Shown: one piece after another, positions 22,010-34,732 of the stretch | How the letters are laid out: every line of letters starts with the position of its first letter | How positions within the stretch are numbered: the first letter of the stretch is position 1 | From: Chlorophyllum brunneum | Taxonomy: Eukaryota; Basidiomycota; Agaricomycetes; Agaricales; Agaricaceae | Length of the DNA: 64,000 nt | Assembly (NCBI GenBank): GCA_963576785.1 | Contig: OY756144.1 | Coordinates: 1,302,001 to 1,366,000, forward strand | Direction of reading: 5' to 3' | The notes under the pieces: generated by a model | Told to the model about the DNA's origin: nothing | Databases searched by the model: none | Seen by the model: the letters and a program-made list of their open reading frames with translations, nothing else | Made by a program: the position numbers and the translations under genes

Positions 22010-23721
22010 TTTGCACAGAAATCTCGCGTGGATAGGATCCACTCTGAACAAACGGAGAATGGAGCAGCTGAGGAATGAAATGCACCTCACATCCTTAGTC
22101 CTCCTTCAAGCCGGTATATAAAGACAATATCGAAATATTGGTGACGTCACCTACAGTTCAACCCATTTCGGTATCCTAAAACACCAGGGCCTTTCTGCCG
22201 ATGAACAGCAAGCGAAGGAAGCAAACGTTTTCTGATGCAAGCATCAGATTTGACGCTCTCAATAAGCAGATTATGTTACACTTGCCTTTCTCGTCCATCG
22301 AAGGCACCACTGGCGTTTGGGGTGCTCATCTTACTGACATTTGGGGTTCGGAGCCGCCAACATTCGGCAAGGATGGCAGAACCAACCCGACAGGTTCCAG
22401 CTGATTCCATTGTTCCCAATCGGAACCCGCTGTTTGCCCGCTGGAGTAAAAATGTACTCCTTTGGAGATATGGGGAGTGCTCATTCTTCTGAAACAAATA
22501 GTTTGGAAGTCGAGCAGCGGAACTCGGGCCAACCAAAGTCAAACCGAGGTCCAAGAAAGCTGCTGTCAAGCTGTATGTGGCATCTTGACTATTACTCTCA
22601 TAGGTACATGTATTGCAATCTGTCATAATCAAGGCCTCGCGAGCACAACGTCGAGAGTTGGAGATAAGACGGTCGAGTACTAGTAACACAATTTAGTGTA
22701 CTAATAGTAGGTCCAGATTCATGCCATAATCACGAGACGTTGACGAGATCTCTTAGTCAGGCCACCTGAGCCCGTCCTAACTACCATCTTGCAGAACCTC
22801 ATCCCTTCGCAAGGTTTGACCCTCCCTTCGGCATTAGATCCATAAGCAAGTGCTGGTGATTATCGACACTCCTGATCCCCGCGCGAGACCCTCATCGAAA
22901 AAAATAAACCGCTATCCAAGCGCTGCGTGATATGGATAAGTATGGGTCGGTCGCTTTTAGAGGAGGATCGTCGTTTGTCATTTCAGGGACACTCGGTAAA
23001 ATCCTTCCCCCATAAAATCGTTAATATATTTACGTCCCAGTGCTTATGGGTCGGGAAAATAGCTTTATTAATGGAAATCAAATGACGCAGTATGTGAGGT
23101 CGTCCAATCAATTTTGCAACTTTTTGACATCACGGCGGTGGCGTTGGAGCGGCAAGTCACAGAGTGAGCTTTTCGAATCGAGCACTGGTTCCCAAACTCG
23201 CCAGGATGTTACCAGCACCCAAAGGGTACTGGTAGCCTCTTGGGAAAAGATTGGAATGATTCCCAAAGCTTTCAGCAAGATGTTTGGAGTAGCATAAGCT
23301 CAGTCTCACCCAAACTGGTTGCGCATTTCTGATGTATTGGTAAAATTTCAGGCCACTACTGCTAATTTGAAGTACGCTTGAAAAATTCTGTATTGGCATA
23401 TGAGAAGAGGAACGATTATCGGATGGGCAGGCTGTCCTTGTCGGCAGCAATGACGTTTGTGGAATAGACGTTTCGGGCGACGACCACCGACCGGTCAACA
23501 CAAAATACTCCCGAACATTTTGGGAATTCGATCTGCCAGAGTTTGGCCAGAACATTCCATTAAGGTTCCCATAACAATCCTGAGTGATTTATCCACTCGT
23601 CCAGTCTTATCTCAGGTCTTAGAACTTTCTGCATGTTGTAATTGAAAAACTTTGGCTAGTGTCTGAGAAACCTAACGCAGGACATGGATTGATCTCCGAA
23701 TCACAAAATCTGCAAAAGTTT
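22010..23721. other. Intergenic region upstream of Egt1
   Basis: Probably holds the Egt1 promoter and 5' UTR. Short overlapping frames occur on both strands at 22200-22690 and 23040-23555, but none shows a domain or a spliceable continuation. A TATATAAAG motif at 22115-22123 points to the plus strand, away from Egt1, so its role is unclear. Confidence 0.5.
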
Positions 23722-23836
23722 GACGAGAGTGGGATTCGAACCCACGCCCCGAAAGACCAGATTCCCGCAGGAAGAATTGGGTATCTGAATACCCTAGTCC
23801 TTAGTCTGGCGCCTTAGACCACTCGGCCATCTCGCC
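23722..23836 (-). tRNA. tRNA-Leu (anticodon AAG) with a 36-nt intron
   Basis: On the minus strand the 5' acceptor arm GGCGAGA pairs with TCTCGTC at the other end. A-box (TGGCCGAGTGG) and B-box (GGTTCGAATCC) promoter elements are present. The anticodon stem CCAGA/TCTGG closes a loop reading CTAAGG then A, giving anticodon AAG, with the intron one base 3' of the anticodon as usual for nuclear tRNAs. A long variable arm (about 11 nt) fits the leucine class. A TTTT run, the Pol III terminator, follows about 5 nt after the 3' end. Confidence 0.92.
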
Positions 23837-25004
23837 TTGTGTTGAGGAGGTAGTTTCTGCTTTACGGACTGGCTTGACTTTCCAGCTTAATCATTGTCCT
23901 TCACCCTTGGCTCACCCTTAGTTCAGGTACTCTTAGGGATCTCCAGGGTCAATGGTATTATTACGAGATCGACTCCTGATGTTAAACGTCGTTAGATCAG
24001 GGATTGATGAACCCTCTATCGCTTACGTATCTCACCTCTTCCATGTCTCTTGCACCGGTCCCGTCCTGGAGCTTACATACCGCATCCCCGCGTCGGAGGA
24101 AGTTTTACGCAAGGTATCTCTTCCCAGTCATCGGGCGGACCCAGTCCCCTTTAGGGAGATCTTATGTCCTATTCTGTAACTTGCATGGTCGACTATCCTA
24201 GCCATTTGTCACTTGCAAGGGCCGCGGACTAGGAAGAATACTCTGGTGATCTTTGCAGCACGTTCTAGCTCGAACTACGGCTCCTTCCCAGCTCGCTACC
24301 CCAGGCAACAATGTAGGTTCCTTGACCTATGTCTTCGACGAACCTAATCTTTGAAACGTAGTGGCCTTCATTTTGTCATAGTATGCTTTTCGAGATGCAC
24401 TTTCATTCGGGATGTAAAGCTACACTTTTACTGTGTCCCATAGTTCGTGTCCTGAGCCATAATCCCATCGTTTATCCCAAAGGCTCTCGATTTTATGGCA
24501 ATCTCATGCAGGGTCGCGATCGATGCATACTGTGTTGGAAGAACGAACACGCTAAGTAGGATACTTTCCTGGAGGGAAAGATGTCTATGTACCTGTCCCG
24601 AACGGTTCTTGAGGCATGGCCTTGGATCCGACTTACATATTTGGTTGGGATTGTCATTCTTGATGCGGCGGACCTGTGCTCTTCCTCACTCACAGAGTTG
24701 ACGGAGTTTCCCTTTTCTTATTCTTAGCCACGCATGTACAAGTAACATTAGTGACTAGGCTTGCGGGAAGATGAAATTATTCGACGACTCGACGGTCCCT
24801 AGCCGTTCTATCTAAAACTTGTTCGGTGGTAGCCTCTGGAACCATCCGTTAAACATTCATGGTCCCTGTGAACCTTCGGTACCTCGTTTTCGCGCTTGGG
24901 AGGAGAAGAGGAGCGTGGAAGTGGCCTTGCCCTGCATCTATTCACGCGACAATTAGCTACATTGAGTACAGTGAACTACTAGAAACCTAGAGTTTGGGAC
25001 ACCG
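23837..25004. other. Intergenic region without recognised gene
   Basis: Only short frames on both strands, none with recognisable domains. Base composition and CpG frequency look like the host island, not the transposon relics. Confidence 0.5.
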
Positions 25005-26137
25005 TTACGCCTTCAATTGTCCGTTTTCGATCCGTAAACGAGCCTGCTCGATTGCACGATACAATTCCACGTTGGCGCTTTCCTTTAACCCAAACAGAGT
25101 AATAATCGCGGGGACAGCCTCTCTCCTCAACAGGAGTTCGTGGTCCACCTTCTTCTCTGACGAGTTCTTTAGGGATTCCTCGGTAGTGACTTTAGGATGG
25201 GAGAAATTCTTAAATATGGCATCAAGGCCTTCGCTGGCTTCGGGAACGATGACGTCGTTTACCAAGAGATCGTGCAAATGCTGTGTCGCTCTATATGCTA
25301 AAAGGGACAGGTTCAGTTGAATTTCAGACGTACGGTGGGTCACTTACCTTTGTAGTGGGACCATGATCGCCAGACACAGAAGAAGAACGGAAGGTTGGGT
25401 ATCACAGCTAAATCAATCAAATTCGATATGTATTTTTGGCCTCTGCAGAGAATGAGGAGGCGTACGAATAATCATAAATGGTGCGGTGAAAGGGGCAATA
25501 AACATCCACGAGTAGAATCCTCTTCTATGTAGTGGCATGCGATGTTCGAGGAGCGATTTGAACTGTAGCACTGACTCCGAATCCGAACTCATCGACGCGG
25601 GGTAAACGAGGGGAATCTAGTTGGAGACATTCAAGTGACCAGCCTAGAAGAGCGAACGCGCTCACCCGTCGTCCTTTTTCTGCCTCCGGGGATGGGTTAG
25701 CTAATGAAGGACCCACAGATGGGTCGATTCCCTTCAGAGAGAGCTCCTCGAATTCGATACGGTCCGCGAGATGTTCCCCCGCTCGATAAACCCTCAGCTA
25801 AATGGTGACTTGAGCTCATGCACCGGTCACGGAAAAACGACACAAGACGAACCTGCCAACTGCCCTCCTTCGCCTTTCCAAACCCAGCCCAAGTGTCCGC
25901 TGCCTTGGCTTGCAGATATTTCACCACACCCTCCTCTGGCAACCATCTTTGTTTCGGTTTTTGTTCGCCACTTGGGGGTAGTTGGTTTGACGATGGGGGA
26001 TGGAGTGGAGTGACTTGGAACTGGTAATATGTTAGGAACCCAGTTAGGTCCGTTGTCCTCTGTACAGAGGGTTTGGGACGCGTGAGTGGGACGGAAATAA
26101 TGCGCATTTGGCGCAGGGATCTAGGAAGGAGGGACAT
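25005..26137 (-). CDS. Mitochondrial K+/H+ exchange-related protein (Mit_KHE1 family)
   Basis: Members of this fungal family are tied to mitochondrial potassium/proton exchange and sit in the inner membrane. The model has five exons and 306 aa: 26137-25853, 25797-25666, 25616-25466, 25407-25348, 25297-25005, all GT-AG and in phase. The N-terminus is basic and Ser-rich (MSLLPRSLRQMRIISV), as expected for a mitochondrial presequence. Exons 3 and 4 join into a hydrophobic hairpin (APFMIIPVIPNLPFFF) followed by WRSWSHYKAYRATQHL, the segment I take as diagnostic. The C-terminus ends in a conserved helical stretch (RREAVPAIITLFGLKES). Family assignment is from motif memory; the gene itself is well supported by phase closure. 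It lies 264 bp downstream of SMC6 on the same strand. Confidence 0.75.
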
Positions 26138-26401
26138 TGTTGAGTGACGGGTACTAGGCGGAGATATTTGAGTGTCGTGGACGTGATAAGGGTTGAGAAG
26201 GGCAGTGTTTTTGTAAATAAATGGATAATATCATACAGCGCGGAGGCGGAATGAACACGCGCACTGCCCGATCAACGCGTCATTTGATGGGCCTACATGC
26301 CGTCGAGCGTTCAACACAGCCGTGCATTAGACAAACCACTATCCTATTATTTACAATACAGTAGACTACCCGAGCCCGAGGACAACGAATATGGCCCCCT
26401 G

Positions 26402-29400
26402 CTAGAACCCGAGCGTGCCCTGGTTCCGCTGTGGATCGCTCATCTTGTGTACGCGAACCGTATTTCCGAAAGAGATGTTGGCCATCTCCAATGGTGTGAT
26501 GAGGATGTACTGTTTCTGATTGGACGCGTTGGCAGTATCAATCTGGAACAGTGATATACTGTTAGCTTCATCGGGGGACAAATTTACAACTCACCATCAT
26601 CTTCATACTAATGCGACGATTGACGGCGTCCATGAAGACATCGAACTCATCTGATGGGAATGTCAATTCAGCGGAGGTCCAGTTGACTGTCGATACATAC
26701 CTAAACACCTGATTGGGCAACCAATCGATTCCCACAGCGCCAACAGCAAGCAAATCGTAGAGAACGACTTCTCTCCACCACTAAGGGAACGTGGGTCCTT
26801 CTCTTTGTGACCTGTCTGCGACGCCTGATCGTCGGTCTGTACCTTGAGCACTAGCTTAGGCTTGTCGCCGTGATCGAACAACAATTTTCCAAAGTAACCA
26901 CGCTGCGAAAGATGATACTGGAATACCACTTTCGTGCGGAGTGCGATATGCCGTCGGAAACCTTCCCATCTCGAGTAACGATTAATGAGCGATTGGTGAA
27001 GTTTCTGAGTGTAAAGTTCAGCGCGTTCGAGCATGCATAAGGAATGTAAGTTTTACGTGAATCAGCTGCGCCATCGCACGAATATCCGTTCGTGCTTTCT
27101 GATACTGATCCTTAGCCTTGAACAACTGGTTCTCGAGCTCTTCGAGTGATGCGCCTTGTCTGAGAAGGGTTCGATCCTAAGGTTGAGTGTTGACCACGGA
27201 GTGAAAAGCTTACCTTCGTTCTCGTGCTTTTAACGCTTCTCCGACAGACTTCAGCAACTTGTCCAACTCCTGCACCGGCCTCGGATTTTCCACCCGCTCG
27301 CAGTACTCAGATGCTTTTTCCGTCCATGCCTAACGGGAAAAGTTCTATGAGAAAGAAGTAAGAGGGTAACACCTTTAACGTACAACAAACTCCTGCTGAA
27401 GCACTTCAACTGCTTGCTTTTCTTGATCAACCTTTCGCATTTCTTCCCCCAGCCTGTTTTCGTAGTGCTGCACGGCCCCCTGGGCCCTCAGTCTGACCTC
27501 AGCAGCATTTTCGAGGTCACGCTGTGTAAATGTAACCAATAAGCTTTCCTGGTCGACTGAAACATGATTTCCTTACCTGTATACTGTTCCTCTTCTCCGA
27601 GAAAACGTTGATCTTCTTCTTTATCTCGTTCATCTCAGTCAGCAACCGGTGCTGCTCGGCGTCAACAGACTTTAGCTCCTGCACCACAGGTTCGAACTGC
27701 AACAGGATGGAAGCAATTTCGGCTTCCGCTTCCTGAAAACAAGAGCTTGAGTCCACAGTGATCCAGAGTACCGTCCAAAAAGGGTACCTTCTTGGCATCG
27801 ATAAGGCCGTTGACATTCACCGGCATCTCTTCATTCAACTCTCTGTTGAGTTTTTGACATTCTCCCTGAGCCCTGCGTATCGCCGTGTTCTCGTCCCTCT
27901 CCTTTTTCTAGTTTCCCATCAGCGTTATGGCGCAAGACTTATCAGATATTAAACATACCGATAGCTCGAGTATCTGGTTCATACAATCCTTGTATTCTTT
28001 CCGGTGTCCCGAAATGGTCGGGGTTAGCTCCGCGATTGTTTGGCGCAGCGATACGATCTCTTGCCTTGTGCGACTACCAAAGGGGTCAATTGGCTTGACT
28101 ATATTGTTCAATGGAAGACGAACCCAATTTCGTTGGCAGTATTGCGCCCTGTGAGCATCAGATTTGAGGAATCATTTCTCCTCTTGATATCAAGTGGGAT
28201 CGAAGAAACGCCATCCCTATGCAAAGCGATCCAGTTGGATGCTCCGAAAGCTTTTGAGATGTATGACTCACGGAAAGACACGGACAGTGAATTGGTCAAG
28301 GGTATAGGCTATACCACCCTTCGGCAACCGCTCGAGTGAACGTTGGGCCTCGAGACGAGTCTTCGCGAGGACGCGGCTTTCAATATTGGCACTATTGATT
28401 AAGATGCGTGTTACGAGGGGGTTGTTAATCTGTCCCGCATAATTAATATACAGGGCGGGTCCTCCAACCTGAGTCATATTCACCTCTAAAGCACGGAGAA
28501 CAGTCAAGTACTCTGTAGGAGGCTCCCCCTCAGCGTAGTCAAAGAGCTCGGTTGATGAAATGATAATTTGGACGTGGTTACTTGAGTGTGCCCATCAGCT
28601 ACGGCAACAACATTGACCGGGACCACGTACTTTTGTGTCCGCGCGAGTAGTTCCTTTAGAGGATTCCTATCTCTAGGATCCGTAATCGCAAACGACATCA
28701 ATTGCTGACCAAGCTGACTCCGTAGAATATCTCCCCAGGTCTGTGAGTCTTGCGCCTTGACATACGATCCAAGAGGTCCAAGAGGTTTATTGCCGCACCA
28801 CTTCATCTGGTTGATCTGGTCTACAACACCTTTGATATTCCGACCATAGGGCAGTAAACTATCCTTTTCCGCTTGTTCGCAATTCTTTATCATCTGCTCG
28901 TGGTAGCCGATCTGGCCTTCCAGGTCTTTCTTTCTTTCTTCAAGCTGCCTTCCTTGCTGTTCGGTGTTTGTTTTCTTGGCCTCGAGTTCCCGTCGCTGAG
29001 TCTGAATTGCGGTGATATTCGATTCGTGGGTGGAAATCTGGGTATGTATGGCCATCAGTTGGTCTTGGAGCCGGTTACGTTTCGATTGTGCATTTTGTGC
29101 CATTTTTGTGGTTTCCCGCTCGATTTGTTGATCGAGCTCGGCAATAGTAGTCCTCAGAGCCTCCATATTTGTGTTCATGGTCTTTTTGTCAGCCTGTACA
29201 CCTCATAAATAACAGAACTGCGATGGGGCTGCAATGGACTCACATTGAGGCGAGCTATCGTATTCTTATTTGTTTTCATAGCATTACCAGCCTCCGCCCT
29301 TCGCTTTTCCAGGTCTTTGATATCCCCCAAATCATCGAAAGCCTGCTCGCGTTGAGTGAACTCTTCAGTAGCTTCATCCAATTTGGCCTAATAATCGGAT

Positions 29401-30890
29401 CAGCTATCACACAGCGGCTGGCAAGACGCTTACCTTCTCTGCGTCAATCTGTACCTGGATTCTGGGCAGCTTGCTCTCCAAATTGGCACCCAGCCTCATT
29501 TTCTCCATAAGCTCGTTTTCTTTGTTCTTAACGTGTGCCCAGGCCATCTCCTTTTTAAGATCATCCTGTTTAGCTTTCTGTTTTCGAGCATTGTCGGCTT
29601 CTTCGAATCTTCTCTTCGCGTCTTGCAAAGCCACACGCAGATCAGGTATCGCTTCTTTCTTCTGGTCAAGGACCTTGGATGTTGACCGAATATTCTCTAG
29701 AGTGACGCTATATTCATCTGCAAGCTGCTGGAGCTGAGTACCTTTCAGGAAGAGCTGGTGTGCAGTTAGATGCCTATAGCTCCGCCCGTCCACTTGGAAC
29801 AAGATGCCTACATTGTATCTTTCGGCTGGGTTCGAAGAAGCCAGAAACACTCGTGACGCATCTGCCAGTTCGTGAGTCTCGGGCCCATGCGAAAAACGAG
29901 AGAAACCCGCCTTGGGTCAAGACTGTCATGGGGTTATCAACCTGGATATTCATGTGGTCGCAAATCTTCGACAACTCCTCTCTTTTGGTGCTAATGACCT
30001 TGCCGTCCTTGGATTTTATCTTCCAGGTAGAAGAACCTTCAGCTGTAAATCTGCGACTTATGACGATGGAGTCGCCGAAATCCTTGTGCCTATATGCTTC
30101 GTCACTCTTGTTCTTCAGCTGAATACTGACTTCAGCAGCACTGAAAATAGAACAAGACTCGTTCAGTCTGGAAATACAGTATTCAAGATCACCATACCAT
30201 ACCTTTGACCTTCGCGGATAAAAGCCTTGAGGCCATTTCCACGACCTGTGGAAGCAGTCTTTCCCCCGAGAGCAATGGTAATAGCTGAAAGAACAGCACT
30301 CTTTCCACCTGAAAGAAGGTGAGTTCTCGAATAGAACACTCAAAATGTTCAGCGTACTTCCGTTGTGGCCTGGAATAGAGTTCTCAATAACGGTTAAACC
30401 GGAAAACTTGTTACCCACCAATGATAAAATTGATTTGAGGACCAAACGAAAAAGTCAAACGTTGGTGACACATGAACTGGTACAAATCAACTTTTTCTAT
30501 GATTCCATAATCAGCGACAGTCTACAAGTCGTCAGAAACTATACATCATCAGAAATAATTAGGAACTCTTACGTCGCGATATCTGTCTCTGGATTTCACG
30601 GAAGCCATAATCTTGTCATAGTACTGAGCCTCAAATTGTTTGTCTTTTTCTTCCCGATCTTCGTTCGTTTCCTCTTCAATATCAATGTCGACACCACCCT
30701 CTTCATCACCTTCATCCTCATCGGTTTGTTCATCGTTCACAGCTTTGGCCTTTCCTTTTCTCTGACTCCTTGGTCCTTCATTCTCGTTACGCGAGGCTCT
30801 GGTCCTTGCGCGTTTATTCGCCGCAGTGGGAGACCCAGGCGCAGAAGACGATTCCTCTCCTTCGGCAATTGCGCGTTTTCTCGCCGGCAT
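26402..30890 (-). CDS. smc6: Structural maintenance of chromosomes protein 6 (SMC6)
   Basis: SMC6 pairs with SMC5 to form the Smc5/6 ATPase that handles replication and recombination intermediates. The model has 20 exons and 1146 aa: 30890-30573, 30521-30419, 30369-30358, 30308-30203, 30140-29911, 29861-29812, 29754-29434, 29387-29244, 29193-28582, 28546-28484, 28429-28272, 28148-27959, 27907-27788, 27732-27577, 27521-27384, 27329-27214, 27159-27057, 27004-26701, 26650-26595, 26542-26402. An acidic tail precedes Walker A (GHNGSGKS, ~141-148). Two long coiled coils flank the hinge. The signature LSGGEKS is at ~1054 and Walker B (CLDEFDVFMD) at ~1080; SGGEKSFSTICLL and NRRISMKMM are SMC6-typical. 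Intron 5 is GC-AG. Exon 12's start (28148) is the least certain junction. Confidence 0.93.
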
Positions 30891-31168
30891 GGGGGATGGC
30901 GTCTAGGAAGGGTGGATGATGGAGTTCAATTAACAGGATTGTTCCCACGCAACGCGACGCGTCTGACGGGCCGGAACAACCACTGAGTTCACGTTACTTA
31001 CCTCACAAAGTCCACAAGACGCTCAAAGTCAGATAGGCTTTCCGCCATCGCTGCTGCGGATGGAGTCTATTGTTCCCATCACCACCCCGTATTGCGTCTA
31101 GACGAGGAACCCCAGATAATGGTATAAGAACCCTACAGCATCTCCTCGGCATCTTCTCTCTGAAGACC
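30891..31168. promoter_or_regulatory. Shared divergent promoter region of SMC6 and the DXO-like gene
   Basis: 278 bp separate two genes read in opposite directions, so both promoters must lie here. I see no clear TATA box. This is inferred from gene layout only. Confidence 0.4.
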
Positions 31169-32604
31169 ATGCTTTCACAATACTCGACTGACTGGGCTGC
31201 AGAGGGCGAAGTGCGCCCATACCCTGCCATCATAAATCCCCGTTATCGGTACACTCCAGTCTTCCAACCTACCTTTGAAACAGATGCTCAGAAACTCTAC
31301 TCAAACATCCCCGTAAAATGCCATAAATTCAATATCCCTACGGAAACAGCAGCCAGCAGCCAGAACGCCAACATAACTAATTGCCAGTATATTGGCTCCT
31401 ATAACTGGGTCTCCGACCACAGCAATCTATCCATTATTGTTCCTGGATCTCCCCGAGAGTGGCAGGAACAGCCACTGCCTTACCCCGTCCCACCTGACAC
31501 CCAAGGACACTACAGAGACCAATACGACAGCCGTATGCGCTCTACTCCTCTCCTCCCCCTCTTGCTAGCTGTGAATCACTGGTACGAACGTAACCATCTT
31601 CCGCCATCGAAATTCCATTGGCACACTGTCGATTTTATCACGAACCGCAATTCCCTCCGGCACCTCCTCCGTATCTTCCGCAATGGTACCACCGGTAGCA
31701 GCGGGATCTACGGTAGTGGTGCTCATAGAGGTAACGGTTACAACCGTGGTAATTTCAACAACCCATACTCGAAACCCTTTCGAATCGACATAGAGCTTGC
31801 AGGCACCAAAACGATCTTGTTCAATCGGTGGGAACCAACCGCTTCCGAGCCACTCTTCGTTAATTCCTACGGCTATAACTTTGAGAGTGCATTCACACGA
31901 GAGGCGAGCGCTATATCGTGTCTGGATGACTCGGGAGAAACTGCGAGGCATCACAGAATCAATTCCTACGTTCGTCCACCCAAACTGATCACACCGCCGT
32001 AGCTGACTTCGTTCCATCAAAGGACTTTGGTGGTCTACTAATGGTAGTGCGATCAGAAATGGATGCTTGTATTCCACCCACGCAACCATCACTGGACGAT
32101 GACATCGCTTCGGATAACCTAACTTCCCAGACAGCGATTACCCGGCCATACTCGTCCGAACCGGTTTCGACACCTTTCGGTCTCACGATTATTCCATCGC
32201 AGAATCCTCCAACGCCCCAGTCACATCTGATTGAACTCTCTACAATCAAGTCCTCCATCTTCCCAGTCTGGAACGCCAAAGAACGTTATCCCCAACTCTA
32301 CTTCTCTCAAGTTCCTAATCATTACCTTGCGTCTCACACAGAAGGCACAATAACACATATCAACAAAAGGAATTCACACACCTCTCCTGAAATTCTTTTC
32401 TATGCCCCAACAGCTCAACCCAAGCTGAAAATGCTCCGTATGCTCCTCCAGATGATCCAGTCTGAAGTCATCACGCAGGCGTATCGGAGTCGCGGAATGC
32501 GCAAGAGCTTTAGCCTTGTTTATCATCATGGGCGGCTGAGTTTGTTTGAGAGGGTGGGTGAACGGGGTCTTCCCAATGATGCCTTTGCAATGTTTGATGT
32601 ATGA
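31169..32604 (+). CDS. Fungal DXO/RAI1-like family protein (often mislabelled GGPP synthetase)
   Basis: Two exons, 31169-31969 and 32023-32604, give 460 aa; the 53-nt intron (donor GTTCGT, CTGAC branch-like site, acceptor AAAG) joins HHRINSY to DFGGLLMVV in phase. Conserved stretches are YIGSYNWV, IIVPGSPREW, HTVDFITNRNSLRHLLRIF, LAGTKTILFNRWE, YGYNFESAF, EMDAC and IELSTIKSS. The GYxFE, E-x-D and E-L-x-T order resembles the active site of DXO/RAI1 RNA 5'-end nucleases. The lysine normally in E-L/I-K is serine here, so activity is uncertain. The start is the ATG at 31169; upstream frame depends on TTG. The family link is from memory of motifs; the gene model is firm. Confidence 0.6.
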
Positions 32605-33443
32605 TGAACATGTTTCTAACTCGATAACAGGGATGTATTCTACTTGTATAAAGCTACCTATTTGAACCAATGTACTATTCCAGTCAACAAGCGTAACTTA
32701 AGAGGAGAATCTGAGTAGTGTACTATGACGGACTTAAACAAGGATGTTGCGATGAGCACTATTGACTTAGCTCCTGGTCTCCCGACATTCGCCATAACCA
32801 ATACCACAAGCTACGTTCAGCAATGAGTGCCTACTCGATGGAACCAAAAGTCTGGTACCCATCTGCAGTCACTGTCTACTCTGAAAGACTCGCGAATTTG
32901 AAATCCACCACATCCATATTCAGAGATTCCATCTCAACACAAACCAAGCTAAATCCAGAAAGCTAATCCACATCCAAAAGTGCAGGTCAGACAAACCAGC
33001 GAAATAAATAAGAAAGGCGAGGTATCAAATGTGGGTAAAATAGTCAAGTGGAAGACATGCAGTGCGTTTGTCATAAACAGAGCTTGGGTATCCGACTTTG
33101 TATGGCAGGTGAAAGCAAAAATAAGGAAAAGTAGCAGGGGGAGAAAAATGTAGGTAATACACAAGCAGAATGCGTGGTAATAAGAGGAAACTGAGAGGTA
33201 GGTGTAGAGAGTGGATAGGACTGCGAAGATTCCCTCGCCAAAGTTGCCGTCGGGTTTGAACGTCAGCTCGGTGGGTTACATCCGCACAGGCTGAAGGGTG
33301 GGGTAAATAAACGCTGGGGGTGCTGTAATTACGTGGTATAACGTTGTGTGTTGGGTTCCAGACAGATTGTGTCTACCATGTCGCCATAAGGTTTAAGCAT
33401 AACCATAAAGACCGGAATTGGGGTTGGGGAGGGCCATGAGTGC
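32605..33443. other. Intergenic region between two converging genes
   Basis: The 3' UTRs of the DXO-like gene (+) and the membrane protein gene (-) must lie here. No gene or RNA feature was recognised. Confidence 0.5.
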
Positions 33444-34732
33444 TTAATGAGCAATGACTGCGTCCAAAAGTCGTTTCCTCCGTTCCATGGCTCGGGCATG
33501 ACCTGTGACCGCAGGCTGTGATGCTCCACGGCGTGCGACTGTGTGTGTTGGGGAGACATGTTTGACGGAAGATGCTGATCCCGTAGCCATTGGCTCACTT
33601 GCGCTCTCAGATGATGGTCGCTCGTTCGCCGAGCCGCCGATAGCGGTTGGGACTTGATGACCCGGTTTAGTCTGGGAAGCCTTCCAGCCAACGACACCTG
33701 CAATGATGATACAGAGCACCAGAAACACGGCGATTACCCAAACCCAACGCGACAAACGCGAAGTGCCATTCTGTGTCTTCTTAAGCCACCAGCTATGGAA
33801 GAAATCAGCCCGGCTGCTTGAGCTGACAGAATCAGAACATGAAGTTACCTCTCTTTTGAGCCATCAGGTTTCTTATTCTCTATCTTTGCAACCATGCTAA
33901 AACGACGCCAGAAATCGTCACCCTTCTCCAGAGTCTCCTCGTGGTTCCCGCGCATGATAGGCTTGGTACGGGGGATAGGCTCGGAGAAAGTCACCCCGGG
34001 CTTGTTGGGGCGCGCAAACACAGGCGTGATCGGGGTGATTGAGGGCTGGAGAGGGTGAGGGGACGAAGGAGGTATCGAAGGTGATGGAGAACTGGTCATT
34101 GGAGTGCCATGAGGATGATATACCCGAGCCATAGGTGGTTCAAAAGGGTTTTCTAAACTTGGAATCGCAATAGGTTGAGGTGGTGGCGCGCGCGCTGTAA
34201 CATGTTCTGGACGTGCTAGGTTGAGGGCTGCAATGGGTGCGGCATAGCCAGGGCGGGGAGCAGCAATAATAGGTGGCTGTATTGGCCGGGGATCGGGTTT
34301 CATCGCTTGCTTTGAGGATGAGCGCGGCGGAGAAGTTGGGGGAGAGCGTGGGACGACACCAGTGGCGGCTGCAAGTGTTGCATTCTTGGATGTAAGGGCG
34401 GGGGGTTTTTTGGTCAAAACCTCGCTGTCCGACTCATCATCTGAATCCGACATGTTTAATAGACCCATGCCAAGAGCACCGACACCAGATTGGCGACTTG
34501 AAGTTCGGTCAGCAATTGCATCATTGCCAGGACTGAGATAATTGTCGTAACTGGGCATGATATGAACATTGGCTCGGAGACAGAAGAATGAAACATACAC
34601 GTTGTAAGCGGAGGTGCGATCGTTAGGATTTGGAGGGGCGGGTTGGCGGACTCTGCGTTGGGGCGGAGGTTGGGACTCGTAGAAAGAGTCTGGTTCATCA
34701 GTAGCGAACGGAGGTTTTCCAGCGAGAGGCAT
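33444..34732 (-). CDS. Proline-rich single-pass membrane protein, unknown function
   Basis: Three exons, 34732-34599, 34550-33849 and 33792-33444, give 394 aa with all phases closing. There is no signal peptide. Residues 1-280 are low-complexity and rich in Pro and Ser (for example PRSPPTSPPRSSSKQ), with an acidic patch SDSDDESDSE. A single membrane segment (VWVIAVFLVLCIIIAGVVGW) lies near residue 290-310, next to basic residues, followed by a Ser-rich tail ending in an Arg/Lys-rich motif (ARAMERRKRLL). The arrangement suggests a long cytosolic N-terminus and short outer tail, as in some fungal plasma-membrane or septum-associated proteins. I do not recognise a family. Confidence 0.75.

Noticed and set aside
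22115..22123. TATATAAAG as the Egt1 TATA box
   Set aside because: Its orientation points away from Egt1; without transcript data it cannot be assigned.
30345..30986. 213-codon plus-strand frame
   Set aside because: Antisense to SMC6 exons 1-3; hydrophobic content comes from the complement of acidic codons.
31970..32022. Apparent frameshift inactivating the DXO-like gene
   Set aside because: A 53-nt GT-AG intron in phase restores the conserved reading, so the gene is intact. A 29-nt alternative intron was too short.
31565..32092. 175-codon minus-strand frame
   Set aside because: Antisense to the well-supported DXO-like gene and without domain.
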